From Euptelea pleiosperma (taxonomy: Eukaryota; Streptophyta; Magnoliopsida; Ranunculales; Eupteleaceae), in assembly GCA_035048495.1 (NCBI GenBank), contig CM068546.1, positions 32,692,674 to 32,756,673 on the forward strand: a stretch of DNA of 64,000 bases, in the 5' to 3' direction. Below, in pieces: positions 23,421 to 33,893 of this stretch (the stretch's first letter is position 1; each line of letters opens with the position of its first letter). The translations under genes and the position numbers were made by a program. The notes beneath the pieces were generated by a model. The model ran no database searches, was not told the DNA's origin, and was given only the letters and a program-made list of their open reading frames with translations.

Positions 23421-24440
23421 ATAAACTAGTTAAACCAGTAACAACTATGAAATAGACATCAAAATTGTTTCAAAGGGATTAAGTCTTTAGGAGTCGTAAA
23501 CAAGGAAATGTACCATTGTCAATTAAAGATAGGGGCATTATCATCTTATCATTTTGATTTTAAACAAATTCAAAAACTAATGTACCCAAACAAGAATTTG
23601 GTCCATCCTTTGATAAAGCAAGATCAATTTTTTTTTGAAACTGTGGGTATCCATGCCTCTTAGAGCACCTTGCTACAACTTGATTGGTCGAATCGGGCAT
23701 ACACTGGACGTTTTGGTAATTCTCACAAAAAAATTCATCACCAATCAAATGCTTTAGGAGACCAGTCGAACGATCAGATAGCCATTCTGTTTTTGCAACA
23801 GACTAGTTGACCGCTCTTGGAGACCGGTCGACGGCGCTCCTTCAACGGTTAGAAATTTGACCATTGGAAAGGCCCAAGCTTGTCTATAAATGCTTGGATT
23901 TGTCCCCCATTGACCACTAGAACTCTTTTGCACGAAAAACCCTTGAATATTAAACCTTCAAAGAAGAGTCCCTTTGTTTGTCAGCTTGAACTCTCTCAAA
24001 GACTCATTACCCTTGGAGACCTTGAAGCCTTGCTTGTCCCTTAGAAAAATCTTCACACAACGTTTCCCAAGATTCTAAGAGTGGAGAAGAGCTAGGACAA
24101 GCTTCAATAAGAAGCTTCATCTCCTCTCATGTTTGTTTATCTTGAGAGGTTAGTATTTTAATTGGAATATCAGCTTATGTGAAGAGGCATTTGCATCTTT
24201 AATTGATTATTTCATCGTAGTAGAGCTAGAAGAGAGTATTCTCTCCTAAAACTCATTTGGAGGATTCCCAATTTGAGTTGAGTGGATTCTTAACTCGTTT
24301 TAGCTTGGGTGGATTCCCTAGCTTAAAGAGGATTCTCGAGTTTGCTTGGTTGAGTGGATTCGCAGCCATATTCTCTCAATTGGAGAAGTGTATTTCTTGG
24401 TTGATTGAATAAAATTGTTTATAGCTCGATTTGAGCTTTT

Positions 24441-25659
24441 GGGCCTGTTTGGAAAGCCGAAAAACATGGCCAGCAGAGGTTAGTTCAAGTCTGGCCTAAT
24501 TTTTTGTTGTTTGGTAACCTTGTGGGCCCCACCTTTTAAGTTCGTTTTTCTGATTTTGCTCTTAACGGGTTCGAAATTGTATTTATGAAAAGGCGTTATA
24601 ACGACTCATTTCTCTCTCTCTCAGTTCTTTCCTTTTTTTCTTCGTTCTTCCTCCCTGCTTCCACGATCGTCTCCTCCCTGTTTCTACGATCATCATTCTC
24701 TCTCCGTTCTCTCCCTTTCTTTCTCCCTTCTTCCACCATAGAGACTAGACCAGACACACTACGATCGAATTCAAGAACAAGCAATCGAGACGAAAAAAAA
24801 AAGAACTCCCATGGTCTTCCTAGCGCTTTCTTCTCTTCTTTCATTCTTCCTCGTCTAGGGTTCGATTTTCCATGGATTTGTTGAATCCGAAAGCATATTC
24901 TCGAAGACCTTTAATTCCTCTGTTAATGGATTGTTTCGCTTCTAAAGAAATCGTCAACAGCGCTCAACGTCCCGTCTCTTAAGATGAGAGAGTATACTTA
25001 ATTTCCTACCAGTGCTTTCTTCTTCTCTTTTGTTCTTGCTTCGCAAAGATTTCATGTTTTCTACGATTGTGGTTTTTTATTCATCTCCTTGACATATCTT
25101 TAGTGTTTGATTTCTGAATCTGAAAAAGTTGGCGTTGATTGAACTCAAATGTTGAAATTAGGGCAAATCTTTTTAGGGTTTATTTTGTGTCTAGGATTAT
25201 TTACAGTCTCTAATATTTGTATTGGACTGTAGAGAGAGTTTTTATGGGGGAGTGATTTGTATTGATGGATGGAGTTGTTTGAGGTGGTGGAAAGAAGCAT
25301 AGTAGTTTTCGTTTGGCAATGATGAGAACAGAGGGATTTTATGTACAGCATCGTCTACTTCGTCTTATGTGGGTTTGATGAAGATCATCAACAACATTTT
25401 CAACTCGGATCATGTTTCCATGCTGAAGAATCGAGAACTTTGGGTTGGGTTGAGGAGGAATTTTAGCAAAAGGGGTTTTATGCTGTTGTAACTTGTGAAC
25501 AAGAAGCATTTGACTGCAACTAACGATTCTCAAGCACAATACCAAACAAGGAAGAAACAAAAACTAGTTCACGGTTGACAACGATCTTGACCAGTTGTAG
25601 CCTTGGACTGGATTAGGAATGAACTAGGCCCTGAAAACATGAGCTTTCCAAACAGGCCC
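24441..25659. mobile_element. 1.2-kb PIF/Harbinger-like non-autonomous element
   Basis: The termini are GGGCCTGTTTGGAAAGC and its perfect inverse GCTTTCCAAACAGGCCC. Flanks are TTT on both sides (24438-24440 and 25660-25662), a 3-bp target duplication. The GGGCCTGTTTGG end is typical of Tourist/PIF-Harbinger elements. No transposase is present. The interior has a CT-rich, gene-leader-like part (24600-24740) and a short open stretch (24865-24980) that may be captured host sequence. It is inserted in the copia 3' LTR. Confidence 0.78.
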
Positions 25660-25739
25660 TTTGAGAGTGGATGTAGGTGTAGATATACCGAACCACTATA
25701 AATACCTTGTGTTGTGGTTTATGATCTCATCTTTTCTTT

Positions 25740-26165
25740 AATTTATGTTTGATTACTTGCATAATCATCTTGCTCTCTGAATATTGGGTTGGATATTAGA
25801 TCCCGTAGTAATAAGAAAGGAGTTTCAAAGACAACAGGATAAGAAAATCCGGAAGAAACAAGAAAATGTACCAAGAAGATAAAAGGCAAAAAAGGAGAAT
25901 AAATTGAGAGTTCCCAACTCACAAAGACACTCTTCCTATCCCTCCTTTTTCCAAAGGTCAGCAACTTCATTGGCTCCATGATGAATATGCTTAAAGAAAA
26001 TATCCAACCGATACGTTCTTTCTAGCTTCACAAATGAGGCAAACATTTCATGAACAGGACACAATCTTATCGTTTGATCCATCCAAGGAGTCCAAAAGAA
26101 ACAAACACCCTCCACTATAGCTAGTTTAAGCTTCATTGATTCTTGAAACTTATTAGACACGGCAT
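25740..26165 (-). mobile_element. Possible LINE RNase H tail fragment
   Basis: One minus-strand frame reads DIFFKHIHHGANEVADLWKK, similar to the H-[IV]-x-R-x-A-N-x-x-A-D-x-x-A-K-x-G end of plant LINE RNase H domains. The rest is not recognisable. Low confidence. Confidence 0.35.
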
Positions 26166-28170
26166 GCTAGCTTAACATCGCCCTACCCAAGTCCAAAACT
26201 CTCAAATCCTGGAAGGGCCTGGATTCCCCCAAGACAAACCTAAATGAGATCCTTCTGGATATCCTTTCAGTCCTTCAATGGCCGTAAGCTTCTTCATATT
26301 TGTTTGCTATCGTCAACAACAGCTTTGCAAGTTCAAATCCTGTAGGAACTCCGTGATACACACATTCCAAGATTTTTTTTTTGTACATGTAAAGAGGTGT
26401 ATAAATTAAGGAAAAGAAGAATGTACAAAGAAGCCCCAATAAGAGAAAAAGACCTAATGAGAGGCTGCCCCATACACCCAAAATAAAAATGCATGACTAA
26501 CTTGACTAATGCCCTTAGCCAAGGCCTCCAAATTATTTACAAAATTCACATCTCTACATTCATACTGTCAATCATTCTCTAACTAAACGAAATAGAAGAA
26601 ATGACCAACATATAATATCTTTGTTAATGGTACAAAATTCTCCTGAAAGATATGATTTGGGCCTCCCAAATATGTGGATGCTATGGAATAAAGCAAATCC
26701 AAATAAATTCTTATTTGCAAACTGGACACCATAGACTGCGACTAAATAAAAGACATGCTATTTATCTATCCTATCTTCAAGAACCAACCCAAAATATTCC
26801 GCCTCAAATGAGCACCTGAATACCACAGACGTGTCCAAGATTACCATTTTATATACAGTTCTCAAGAATTTTACTACAAAAAGGTTACTCTGATCTCCAC
26901 TAAGCATGTCAATGTTGATCAGTCTAGATTTCAAATACTTTAATTTGGCATTCCTATAATCCAAAACAACTCCCAGCCAATGCTATGCAAGTAACAAATA
27001 CACTGGAAACTTCTTTCCCCTGTTTTTTGCTCCACTTTTTCATTTCCTTTTGTTTCTTACACCCTCTACGCCCTGCAAACCCCAGTTGGATACAAAGTCT
27101 TAACCCTTTCATCCCAGCAACAGGCAAAAGCCAGTTCAAATTCTGTTTCGTGCCCTTTAATTCCCCTTTTTCTCTACTTTCGCTCTTTATACTTCCTGTG
27201 TTTTGATTCGTTTACCAAAAAGACAGTCCTAAACCCTATACTTGATCCAATTAAGTGTTACTACTACTAAAAATGAAAAACCCCATTTCACTATCTCCAA
27301 AAGCCATTTCTTTCCAAGAGAAACAAAAACCATAACCACATAACAACGTAAAGTGAAACTATAGCCTATAAAACCTTCTCTTCTAGGCAAACGAAACCTA
27401 TCTTCAACACAAGCATAAACCCATCTACAATCTTCTCTTCGTTTCCATGAAGCATGAAGAATTGAACATATAAAACACCAATATCACTCATAATCAAAGT
27501 AAATCAAAGAATTCACATCTCAGACAAATTTCTCAACCCAACAATAGATTTCTAACAGAAACACAATATATTAACATCAAACCACCAGTTAAAATTCGAG
27601 CTTTTTTTTGCAGGGAAGCCAACGAACTAACAGAGTTTCTAATAGAAACACAATATAATAACATAAAACCACCAGTAAAAACTCGAACTTTTTGCAGAGA
27701 ATCCAACGAGAAGAGCTAAACCTTAGAATTAAGCCTTTGAGCGAATATATTTTACGAGGCCCTAACAGAAATCTGATCAGATGCACATTGAACACGTTGA
27801 AGCGAGTTCAGAAATAGTAACTAGGGTTTCTGGTTTTCGAAATGATACCTTCACAAGCAGCTCTCGGGCTTGGATCTGAACTCTGAAGATGACCTAAAGC
27901 CAGAAGAAAATCTCTTTTGCGGAAGCGAAGGGAGCTCTTCAGAAAGAACCCAGAAAATAAAGATCGTTTTACCGAAAACTCCTCTGTTTTTTCAACAGAT
28001 TTACGAAACCTACCCCTTAAGATGGCTGGTTGTCAAAACTCAAAAGACCGTTCTAATCGGACAAATCTAGTCTGCAACTGTTTACAGACTTAAAAGTATG
28101 CAAACATGGTATCCACCATTGAATGCTCCTTGAAAAGCGTGTTATCAGGTGTCTTTGGTTTGACGTATAA
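26166..28170. other. No gene recognised
   Basis: Several short frames occur on both strands, none with similarity I recognise. A near-duplicated stretch (ttctaacagaaacacaatat and its partner ttctaatagaaacacaatat, at about 27550-27700) forms a short direct repeat. Minus-strand cagaaaccctagttac near 27815-27830 resembles a plant gene leader, but no convincing coding sequence follows. Confidence 0.4.
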
Positions 28171-28387
28171 GCTTCTCAGCACGCCATTCGATGTGGTCCC
28201 ACACACCAAAATCAGCCTGATTGGATGTTTTTCCCCAACCTCGGTGGATTACACACCAAAATCAGCCTGATTGGTGATTTTTAGAGGTGGGATTTGAGAA
28301 CCCCAAAATAATGCTCAAATGCAACAGCTAGAATCACCCCACGAGTCACCAATCAGGTCAATATTAGGTGGATAGGATAGAGCAAAC

Positions 28388-28722
28388 CAAGGTTTACAAG
28401 GGGCCGTTATAACGGTATAACGGACTTTTTCCCGTTGCAACGTAGCACAGGGCAAAAATGGAAAAATGGAAAATTTGAAATTTTCATTACACTTTATAAC
28501 AGAAATTACAGGCGTTATTTTAACATTTTTTTTTCAGAAAATAATGGTTGTTATTTTCGTTATAACAGAAAAATCTCAGAATATAACGGCTGATATAACA
28601 AAATGATGGCTGTATTTTCTGAGCATTAAAACAGTTATTTTCTGTGCATTAAAACGGTACATAACATAACGGGGGAGGTCCAAATACGTTATAACGGAAA
28701 ATAACGGCCATTTTTAACCATG
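28388..28722. mobile_element. 335-bp hAT-like MITE, TSD GAGCAAAC
   Basis: Ends are CAAGGTTTACAAGGGGCCGT and, inverted, CATGGTTAAAAATGGCCGTT. The 8-bp flanks GAGCAAAC (28380-28387) and GAGCAAAC (28723-28730) are identical. An 8-bp duplication and a CAAGG-type end fit the hAT superfamily. The interior is dominated by GTTATAACGG-type palindromes and AAATTTTC runs. This is the reference copy for the repeats at 1-2070, 3586-3876 and 13165-13330. The stretch 28180-28380 just upstream has partial Mutator-like MITE phrases. Confidence 0.8.
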
Positions 28723-29379
28723 GAGCAAACACCCATGTGAGCCTGAAAGAGTGCCATTTTGAAAGAGGCAAACATTGCCACATGAACCAATTTGAGCATC
28801 TATTTTTTTCCCTCTACAATAGGGATATCGACAGGTCGGTTCTTAATGGTTCTAGTTCTCAAGGTGATGGATCCAGAACTGGAACCTATTATTTTGTTCT
28901 AGACGATTCCGGTTCTGGTTCCGAGCATATTGGTTCTAATCTTGATAATTAATGTGACAATTTAAACACTATATTTACATATTATTTCTGGTTCCTATCA
29001 GTTCTGTTCCGGTTCCTATTGGTTTCAAGTTCATATTAAAGTACCAAGAACCGGAACAATTATTTTTGGTTCGGTTCTTTTTTAGTCGGTTCCCAAAAAT
29101 GTTGTATCGGGGTTTTGATTCGGTTCTGGTTAAATGGGACCACAATCAGTGGGCACATTGAAAAGATCTCTGAAAGGGTACACATCCATGCCATTCTTGT
29201 AAGTAGGAAAATTCAAATATTCCAAATTTAAATGTTTATTTATTTTATTTTATTTTTGTAAGCAAGCATTTATTCCAAAAATTTAAGAGGATTGGCTTCC
29301 ATCATCCGGCAAAAGAACTTTAGAAAGCCATCTTGGAAGATTGGAAGACCATCCCTTAGCAACAAAAAATAAAGATGCT

Positions 29380-29767
29380 AGAGCAACTCCAACCAGTGTC
29401 TCCAAATTTTGGTTGCAAAAAAGAATTTTTTCCATACTCGAAGATGGAGACACTGTTCAAAAAGTGTTGAACTCCAACCTTTCTATCTCCAAAAAAACAT
29501 CTTTCGAGTCAAAAGGATATAAAGGGTATTTTAAAAAAAATACAAAATGAATTAAATTTATTCAAAAGATTAGTAAAAACGTAAAAATGAAAATTCAAAA
29601 AAGCAGATCTCCAAATTTTGAGCCAGAGAATGGAGATCTCCATATTTGGAGTTAGAAACAGAGATAGAGGGGCTGGCTCTAAATTTAGAGCTGAATATAG
29701 AGATGGTTGGAGTTGGATTTCAAAAATGATCTCTATATTTGAAGATATAGAGATGGTTTGGAGTTGT
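29380..29767. mobile_element. MITE with AGAGCAACTCCAACC ends
   Basis: The left end is agagcaactccaaccagtg. The right side has repeated inverses (atagagatggttggagttgg at about 29697 and atggtttggagttg at 29753). Internally, (t)ctccaaattttg and caaaattt-type text are complementary. Such gagcanctccaacc ends are common in plant MITEs. The target duplication was not resolved. Confidence 0.55.
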
Positions 29768-29921
29768 GACGCAAAGGACATATAAAAAGCTGCGAGTAAT
29801 CGAATGGTTTGGAATTTGGATCATGGGGCCAGTGCTACTCTAGGGCTGACAGCCCATTGATTGGGTGTTTGGGGGTCCACTTCAAAGAGCATTTATTAGT
29901 AGATTATAATCTTTACTAGCC

Positions 29922-29985
29922 ATATGGCAATGTTTGCCTCTTTTAAAATGGCACTCTTTCCGAAAAGAGGCAAACATTGCCATAT
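29922..29985. repeat. Perfect 23-bp hairpin with 18-nt loop
   Basis: Left arm 29922-29944 (atatggcaatgtttgcctct plus ttt) and right arm 29963-29985 are exact reverse complements. Sequence related to its reverse complement, with aagagtgccatttt and gaggcaaacattgcca, recurs at about 28745-28782. Confidence 0.85.
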
Positions 29986-30771
29986 TGGAGCAAGGTCGAT
30001 CCGTTAATGAAAAAATGAGGGGTCTAGGCCCGATTTTTTCGGATCGGATCAGTGGGTCGATCAACTACATGGATGTTTACCCGTCTCTTGATGGATGTAC
30101 ACACAAATAATCTGCCTGATTGGTAATCTTTATCCATGAGTTTTAGCACTTTTTTTTGGGAGTGATTGTAGTCGTTGGATTCAAGCATGTTTTTTTGGGT
30201 TATACCACTAACATACATAAATTATCAATCAAGCTGATTTTTGGTGGGCTAAACAAACATCCATTGGTTATTGGGTCCAAACAAATTCACCAAGTAGGGC
30301 CACGAGAGTCCTCTTCATCCACTACATCCAAAGTCGCACACTCTTTTTGGGGCCCACTGACCCATGAACGATTACACAATAAAAATTAGCCTGATTGTGT
30401 ATTGCCAACAAGGTGCCTCTTTTGTCCGGTTTTCGTGGGGTAGCATGACTCTCTTGTCATTGCCCTTGTTAGAGAAAATTTTTGATGCTCGTGTTTTTTA
30501 TCAGGACCACTCTTAAAAACACCATGTGGCACCCTCTTAGAGATCATTGACCATACTGATATTTGAAACATCCCTAGGTGGACCTGAATACCAAAAATCA
30601 GCTTGATTGGTGGTTTCTAGGCATTATCATTGAAGTTTTTTTTATTTTAATTATAAATTTAAATATATATTTTTTATTAAATAAATTATCGTCAACTGGG
30701 TCTTCTGTATTTAAATTACCAAAATACCACTTAACGGGCATACCAAAATATTTTTTTCCATTTTCTATTTA

Positions 30772-31232
30772 GGGCCTGTTTGGTAACGCACCGCTGTGGG
30801 AAAATAAAATATTTAGCCGCACTAATATTCACCCGGGTGCGTTTGGCAGCCACATATTTGCCCTCTGCGGCGGGAAAACATTTGATCACCTCCCCCTGTG
30901 TGTAAATATTTTCACGCCGATTATGCCTTGGTGAGAAAATTTTATTTTCTCTCTGAAAAATCACTATTTTCAATAAAAAAATAGTTTTTTAATATATAAA
31001 AAAGATAAAAATGAATTTTTTTTTATCCTTCGACATAATATGTGTTTCCCGCACTCGCCCAACCTATTTTTGACTTACTTTGATATGTGGGACCCACTCA
31101 AATTGAAAGAAAATGAAGTAAGTACCAAACATTGTTAAATATTGATATGAACAAATATTTAGCCAAGAAAATATTTGCTTGGCTAAATATTCGCCGTGTC
31201 GGAACTCTTTTTCTCATGTACCAAACAGACCC
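30772..31232. mobile_element. 461-bp Tourist/PIF-Harbinger MITE, TSD TTA
   Basis: Ends are GGGCCTGTTTGGTA and TACCAAACAGACCC. The flanks are TTA (30769-30771) and TTA (31233-31235), the classic Tourist target. Inner inverted sequence around caaatattt and aaatatttg supports a fold-back. No open frame of note. Confidence 0.85.
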
Positions 31233-31271
31233 TTAAAAAGGGACGGCACTCCAAACATGATGTTTAGTTCA

Positions 31272-31676
31272 GAGTAAAACTTGTGTCACAAGATGTTGTG
31301 ACTGAACACGGTCACAGCACTCAATATGAGCCACATGGCATATGATCAGAGGTCTTTGACCGTATGGATGTTTGACCAGTCCCTCGGTGGACCTACAAAC
31401 CAAAAATCAGCCTGATTAGTGATTTAAAACCTTTGGATTTTTGCACCCAAAAAAGCTCAATAATGCTCAAATTCCTACCGTTAAAATCAACCCGTGAAAA
31501 TAACTTCAATAGAATCAGTTAGAAATCACTAATCAAGCTGATTTTTTGTGTACCGGTCCACCGAGAGACTGCCCAAACATCCATACAGTCATCGTCCTCT
31601 AATAGTATACCACGTGGCTCATATTGAGTGCTGTGACTGTGTTCAGTCACAACATCTTGTGACACAAGTTTTACTC
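31272..31676. mobile_element. 405-bp fold-back Mutator-like MITE, TSD TTTAGTTCA
   Basis: The left end GAGTAAAACTTGTGTCACAA and the right end TTGTGACACAAGTTTTACTC are exact inverses, and near-perfect complementarity runs on through the ATATGAGCCAC and CCACGTGG regions to a central loop near 31450-31490. The 9-bp flanks TTTAGTTCA (31263-31271) and TTTAGTTCA (31677-31685) are identical, as for Mutator-like elements. There is no coding capacity. Confidence 0.85.
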
Positions 31677-31829
31677 TTTAGTTCAGTTCTGTATAGGTAC
31701 GTCATGCTTACGAATAACATCACTCGTTTAACATCAATTTTATAAATGACGTCAATGTTGATGTCAGTCTATTATTTCATCGGATCTTAGATTACGTCAT
31801 TCACAGAGAAACAGTAAATGGTTTACAAC

Positions 31830-32183
31830 AAGTAAGACTTGCCTGGCCACCCACAATATAAGCCACGTGGCAATTTATTAGAGGACACTGACTATATAGA
31901 TGTTTGACCAATCCTTAAGTGGACCTATAAACCAAAAATCAGCCTGATTAGTGATTTCAAACCTTTGGATCTTTGTATGAAAATAATGGTAAATAATGCT
32001 CAAATTCCTACAGTTAAAATAACCAACGAAAAATGTATGACTTCAACTAACGCTGAAATCACTGATCATGTTGATTTTGGGTTTGTAGGTCCACCTAGGG
32101 ATTGGCCAAACATCTATACGGTCAGTGTCCTCTAATAAATTCCCACGTGGATTATATTGTGAGTGGTCAAGCAAGTCTTACTC
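31830..32183. mobile_element. 354-bp fold-back Mutator-like MITE, 9-bp TSD
   Basis: Ends are AAGTAAGACTTGCCTGGCCA and, inverted, GAGTAAGACTTGCTTGACCA. Flanks are GTTTACAAC (31821-31829) and GTTTACAAA (32184-32192), 8 of 9 identical. The interior shares the CACGTGG, GGATGTTTG, ACCAAAAATCAG and GTGATTTC phrases with the element at 31272 but has different tips, so this is a subfamily. Confidence 0.78.
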
Positions 32184-32192
32184 GTTTACAAA

Positions 32193-33893
32193 ATTCAATG
32201 TGAGTGCCTCGGGTTGATATTCGAAGATGACGTCTTTCAGTTCCAACATCATTTATTTAGTGACGCTAGAACCCATATTTGCGTAGTCTTACTATTTATT
32301 CAAAATTTTCTTAATTACTTAAATTATTTAAAACAAAAATTATGACAAATATGAAATATTTCAAACCCTCCAAAATCCACTGATTTCATCTTGATTGGAT
32401 TTAAACTGAATTTTGTAAAAATCATTTACTCTATTTTTAGAATTTTCTATTTATGTTTTTCCAAAAAACATATTCTAAAGGTTTCGTATTATTTTATGTT
32501 AATACATCTGTTTCAATATTTTAGGTATTTTTCCTACATACAATTGCAAATTCTATACATGACCAAGCCCCCTAGGCTTGACCCGGGTATGTCCCGGACA
32601 TGGCCAAGCAGTGCACAGGCATGACCTGGTCACGTTCCGCACAAAGCCCATCAACATGCTCCAACCCGACCCATGTTCAGGCTTCAAATTTTCCATCAGG
32701 CCCAACCCGCTGGCTACCACATCCTCGGCCCGGCCTGGGCCCAATGACCCAAGTTTACACCCCTATATCCGAGTCCACCCTTTAGGATTCAACTATTAAT
32801 ATGGTTAATCAAACCAGATCAATTGAAACTTTTACTCGCATAAAACCAATTTGGACATTCAATTCTATCTAGAGTGTTATTTTCTGTTAAGGCATGTGTC
32901 TTCAAATCTTTTCTTACTATCTCAATTCACATAATTTTCAACCTACACTAGAATGCTCCTCACTCACTGTCATTGCTCTTTGTTCTACATGCCCAAACCA
33001 TTAAAAAAATCTTAACTTTGTTATGAGATGCACATGTAAATAATATGTGATCAACTCGTCATCTTCAATAATCCAAATCATAAACTGCATCAGAAGTTAC
33101 AAAATTGGTGACTCAAATTTCACTGAAAAATTAATGTTATAATGTCTGCTTAACAGTATGCTTCGAAGCATTAAAACAATTCTATCTTGTGTTATAAGCC
33201 TCCAGGTAGCACCTCTCGATTCCAATCTGACGCAAATATCTTGGGCTGAAAAAAGGAGACTGGATTAAGAGTTTAAACTTTTAAGTGTTTGGTATTGGGG
33301 TGTTTCAAATTCATCTTGGCATAGACAGCTAAAGAATATAGAGATGCGAAAACTTTATAGGATGGAAAGTAGCCATCGAGCAGGTACCCCGGCCATGTGT
33401 CTGAACTCCACAATTGATTAGCCACCTCAATGATGGCACACAGCCCAAATTTAGATCTGATGCTAAGACCAATGATCTTCTTTGTTGACATTACACAGAA
33501 CTACAATTGTCGTCATTGTAACCCTTATCCCAACTATATGGGGTCGGCATGCGCATGACAACAATAACTGTTCAAAATCAAAAGATCAATCAGACAGTTG
33601 GATAGGTGTGGCTTTGGGCTATGTTTCATCCAAGGTGGTTGGTCAATTGGACAGCAGCACATTTAATGGTTAGTAAGCTGAAAGCTAACTATACAATTCA
33701 CAAATGGGAGGACTTTCAGGGTGTTATCGCCAACCAATATTTTCTGCCTCATTGACTGATGCAGCAAGCTTTATAACACATTTTAGGTCTCGGGTATGCT
33801 ATTTCCTTTTCTTTTTCTTTTTCCGCAACCTAGAATAACAATTGAAGAAACAAAAACTATAGATGGAAAACAGACCTTTGTAAAGAGGCAAAG
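32193..33893. other. No gene recognised
   Basis: There are short frames only. The stretch 32560-32760 has repeated ccgacc/gggcc words. At about 33515-33548 the phrase cccttatcccaactatatgg followed by ggtcggc resembles the tail shared by plant RTE elements and Au-like SINEs, probably a SINE remnant. The last part should include the 3' untranslated region of the small membrane-protein gene. Confidence 0.4.

Larger units (their letters stand above)
17362..25815 (+). mobile_element. Decayed Ty1/copia LTR retrotransposon with nested insertions
   Basis: Two related direct repeats begin TG(C/T)AAAGTTGTACTTTTT at 17362 and 22007 and share long stretches, for example attgaagcc blocks, gacccccaa and a segment with aaatttgaccattggaaagg (18306 and 23849). 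Between them, in + orientation, lie a gag-end fragment (20742-20987) and a protease/gag-pre-integrase fragment (21266-21715). A purine-rich tract, acaaagggaaaga, precedes the right repeat at about 21993-22005, as expected for a polypurine tract. Integrase, reverse transcriptase and RNase H are missing. A LINE fragment and a Harbinger-like element are nested inside. The right limit, about 25815, is approximate. Confidence 0.72.
22007..25815 (+). repeat. 3' LTR of the copia element, enlarged by insertions
   Basis: It begins TGTAAAGTTGTACTTTTTG directly after a polypurine tract. A tandem repeat block (22640-23420) and a Harbinger-like element (24441-25659) are embedded. After the Harbinger element the LTR text resumes with ttgagagtggatgtaggtgt and accgaaccactataaatacc, phrasing typical of copia LTR ends. 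The end is approximate. Confidence 0.55.

Noticed and set aside
24585..24884. Ser/Phe-rich 99-residue frame
   Set aside because: It comes from a CT-rich tract inside a Harbinger-like element; not supported as a gene.
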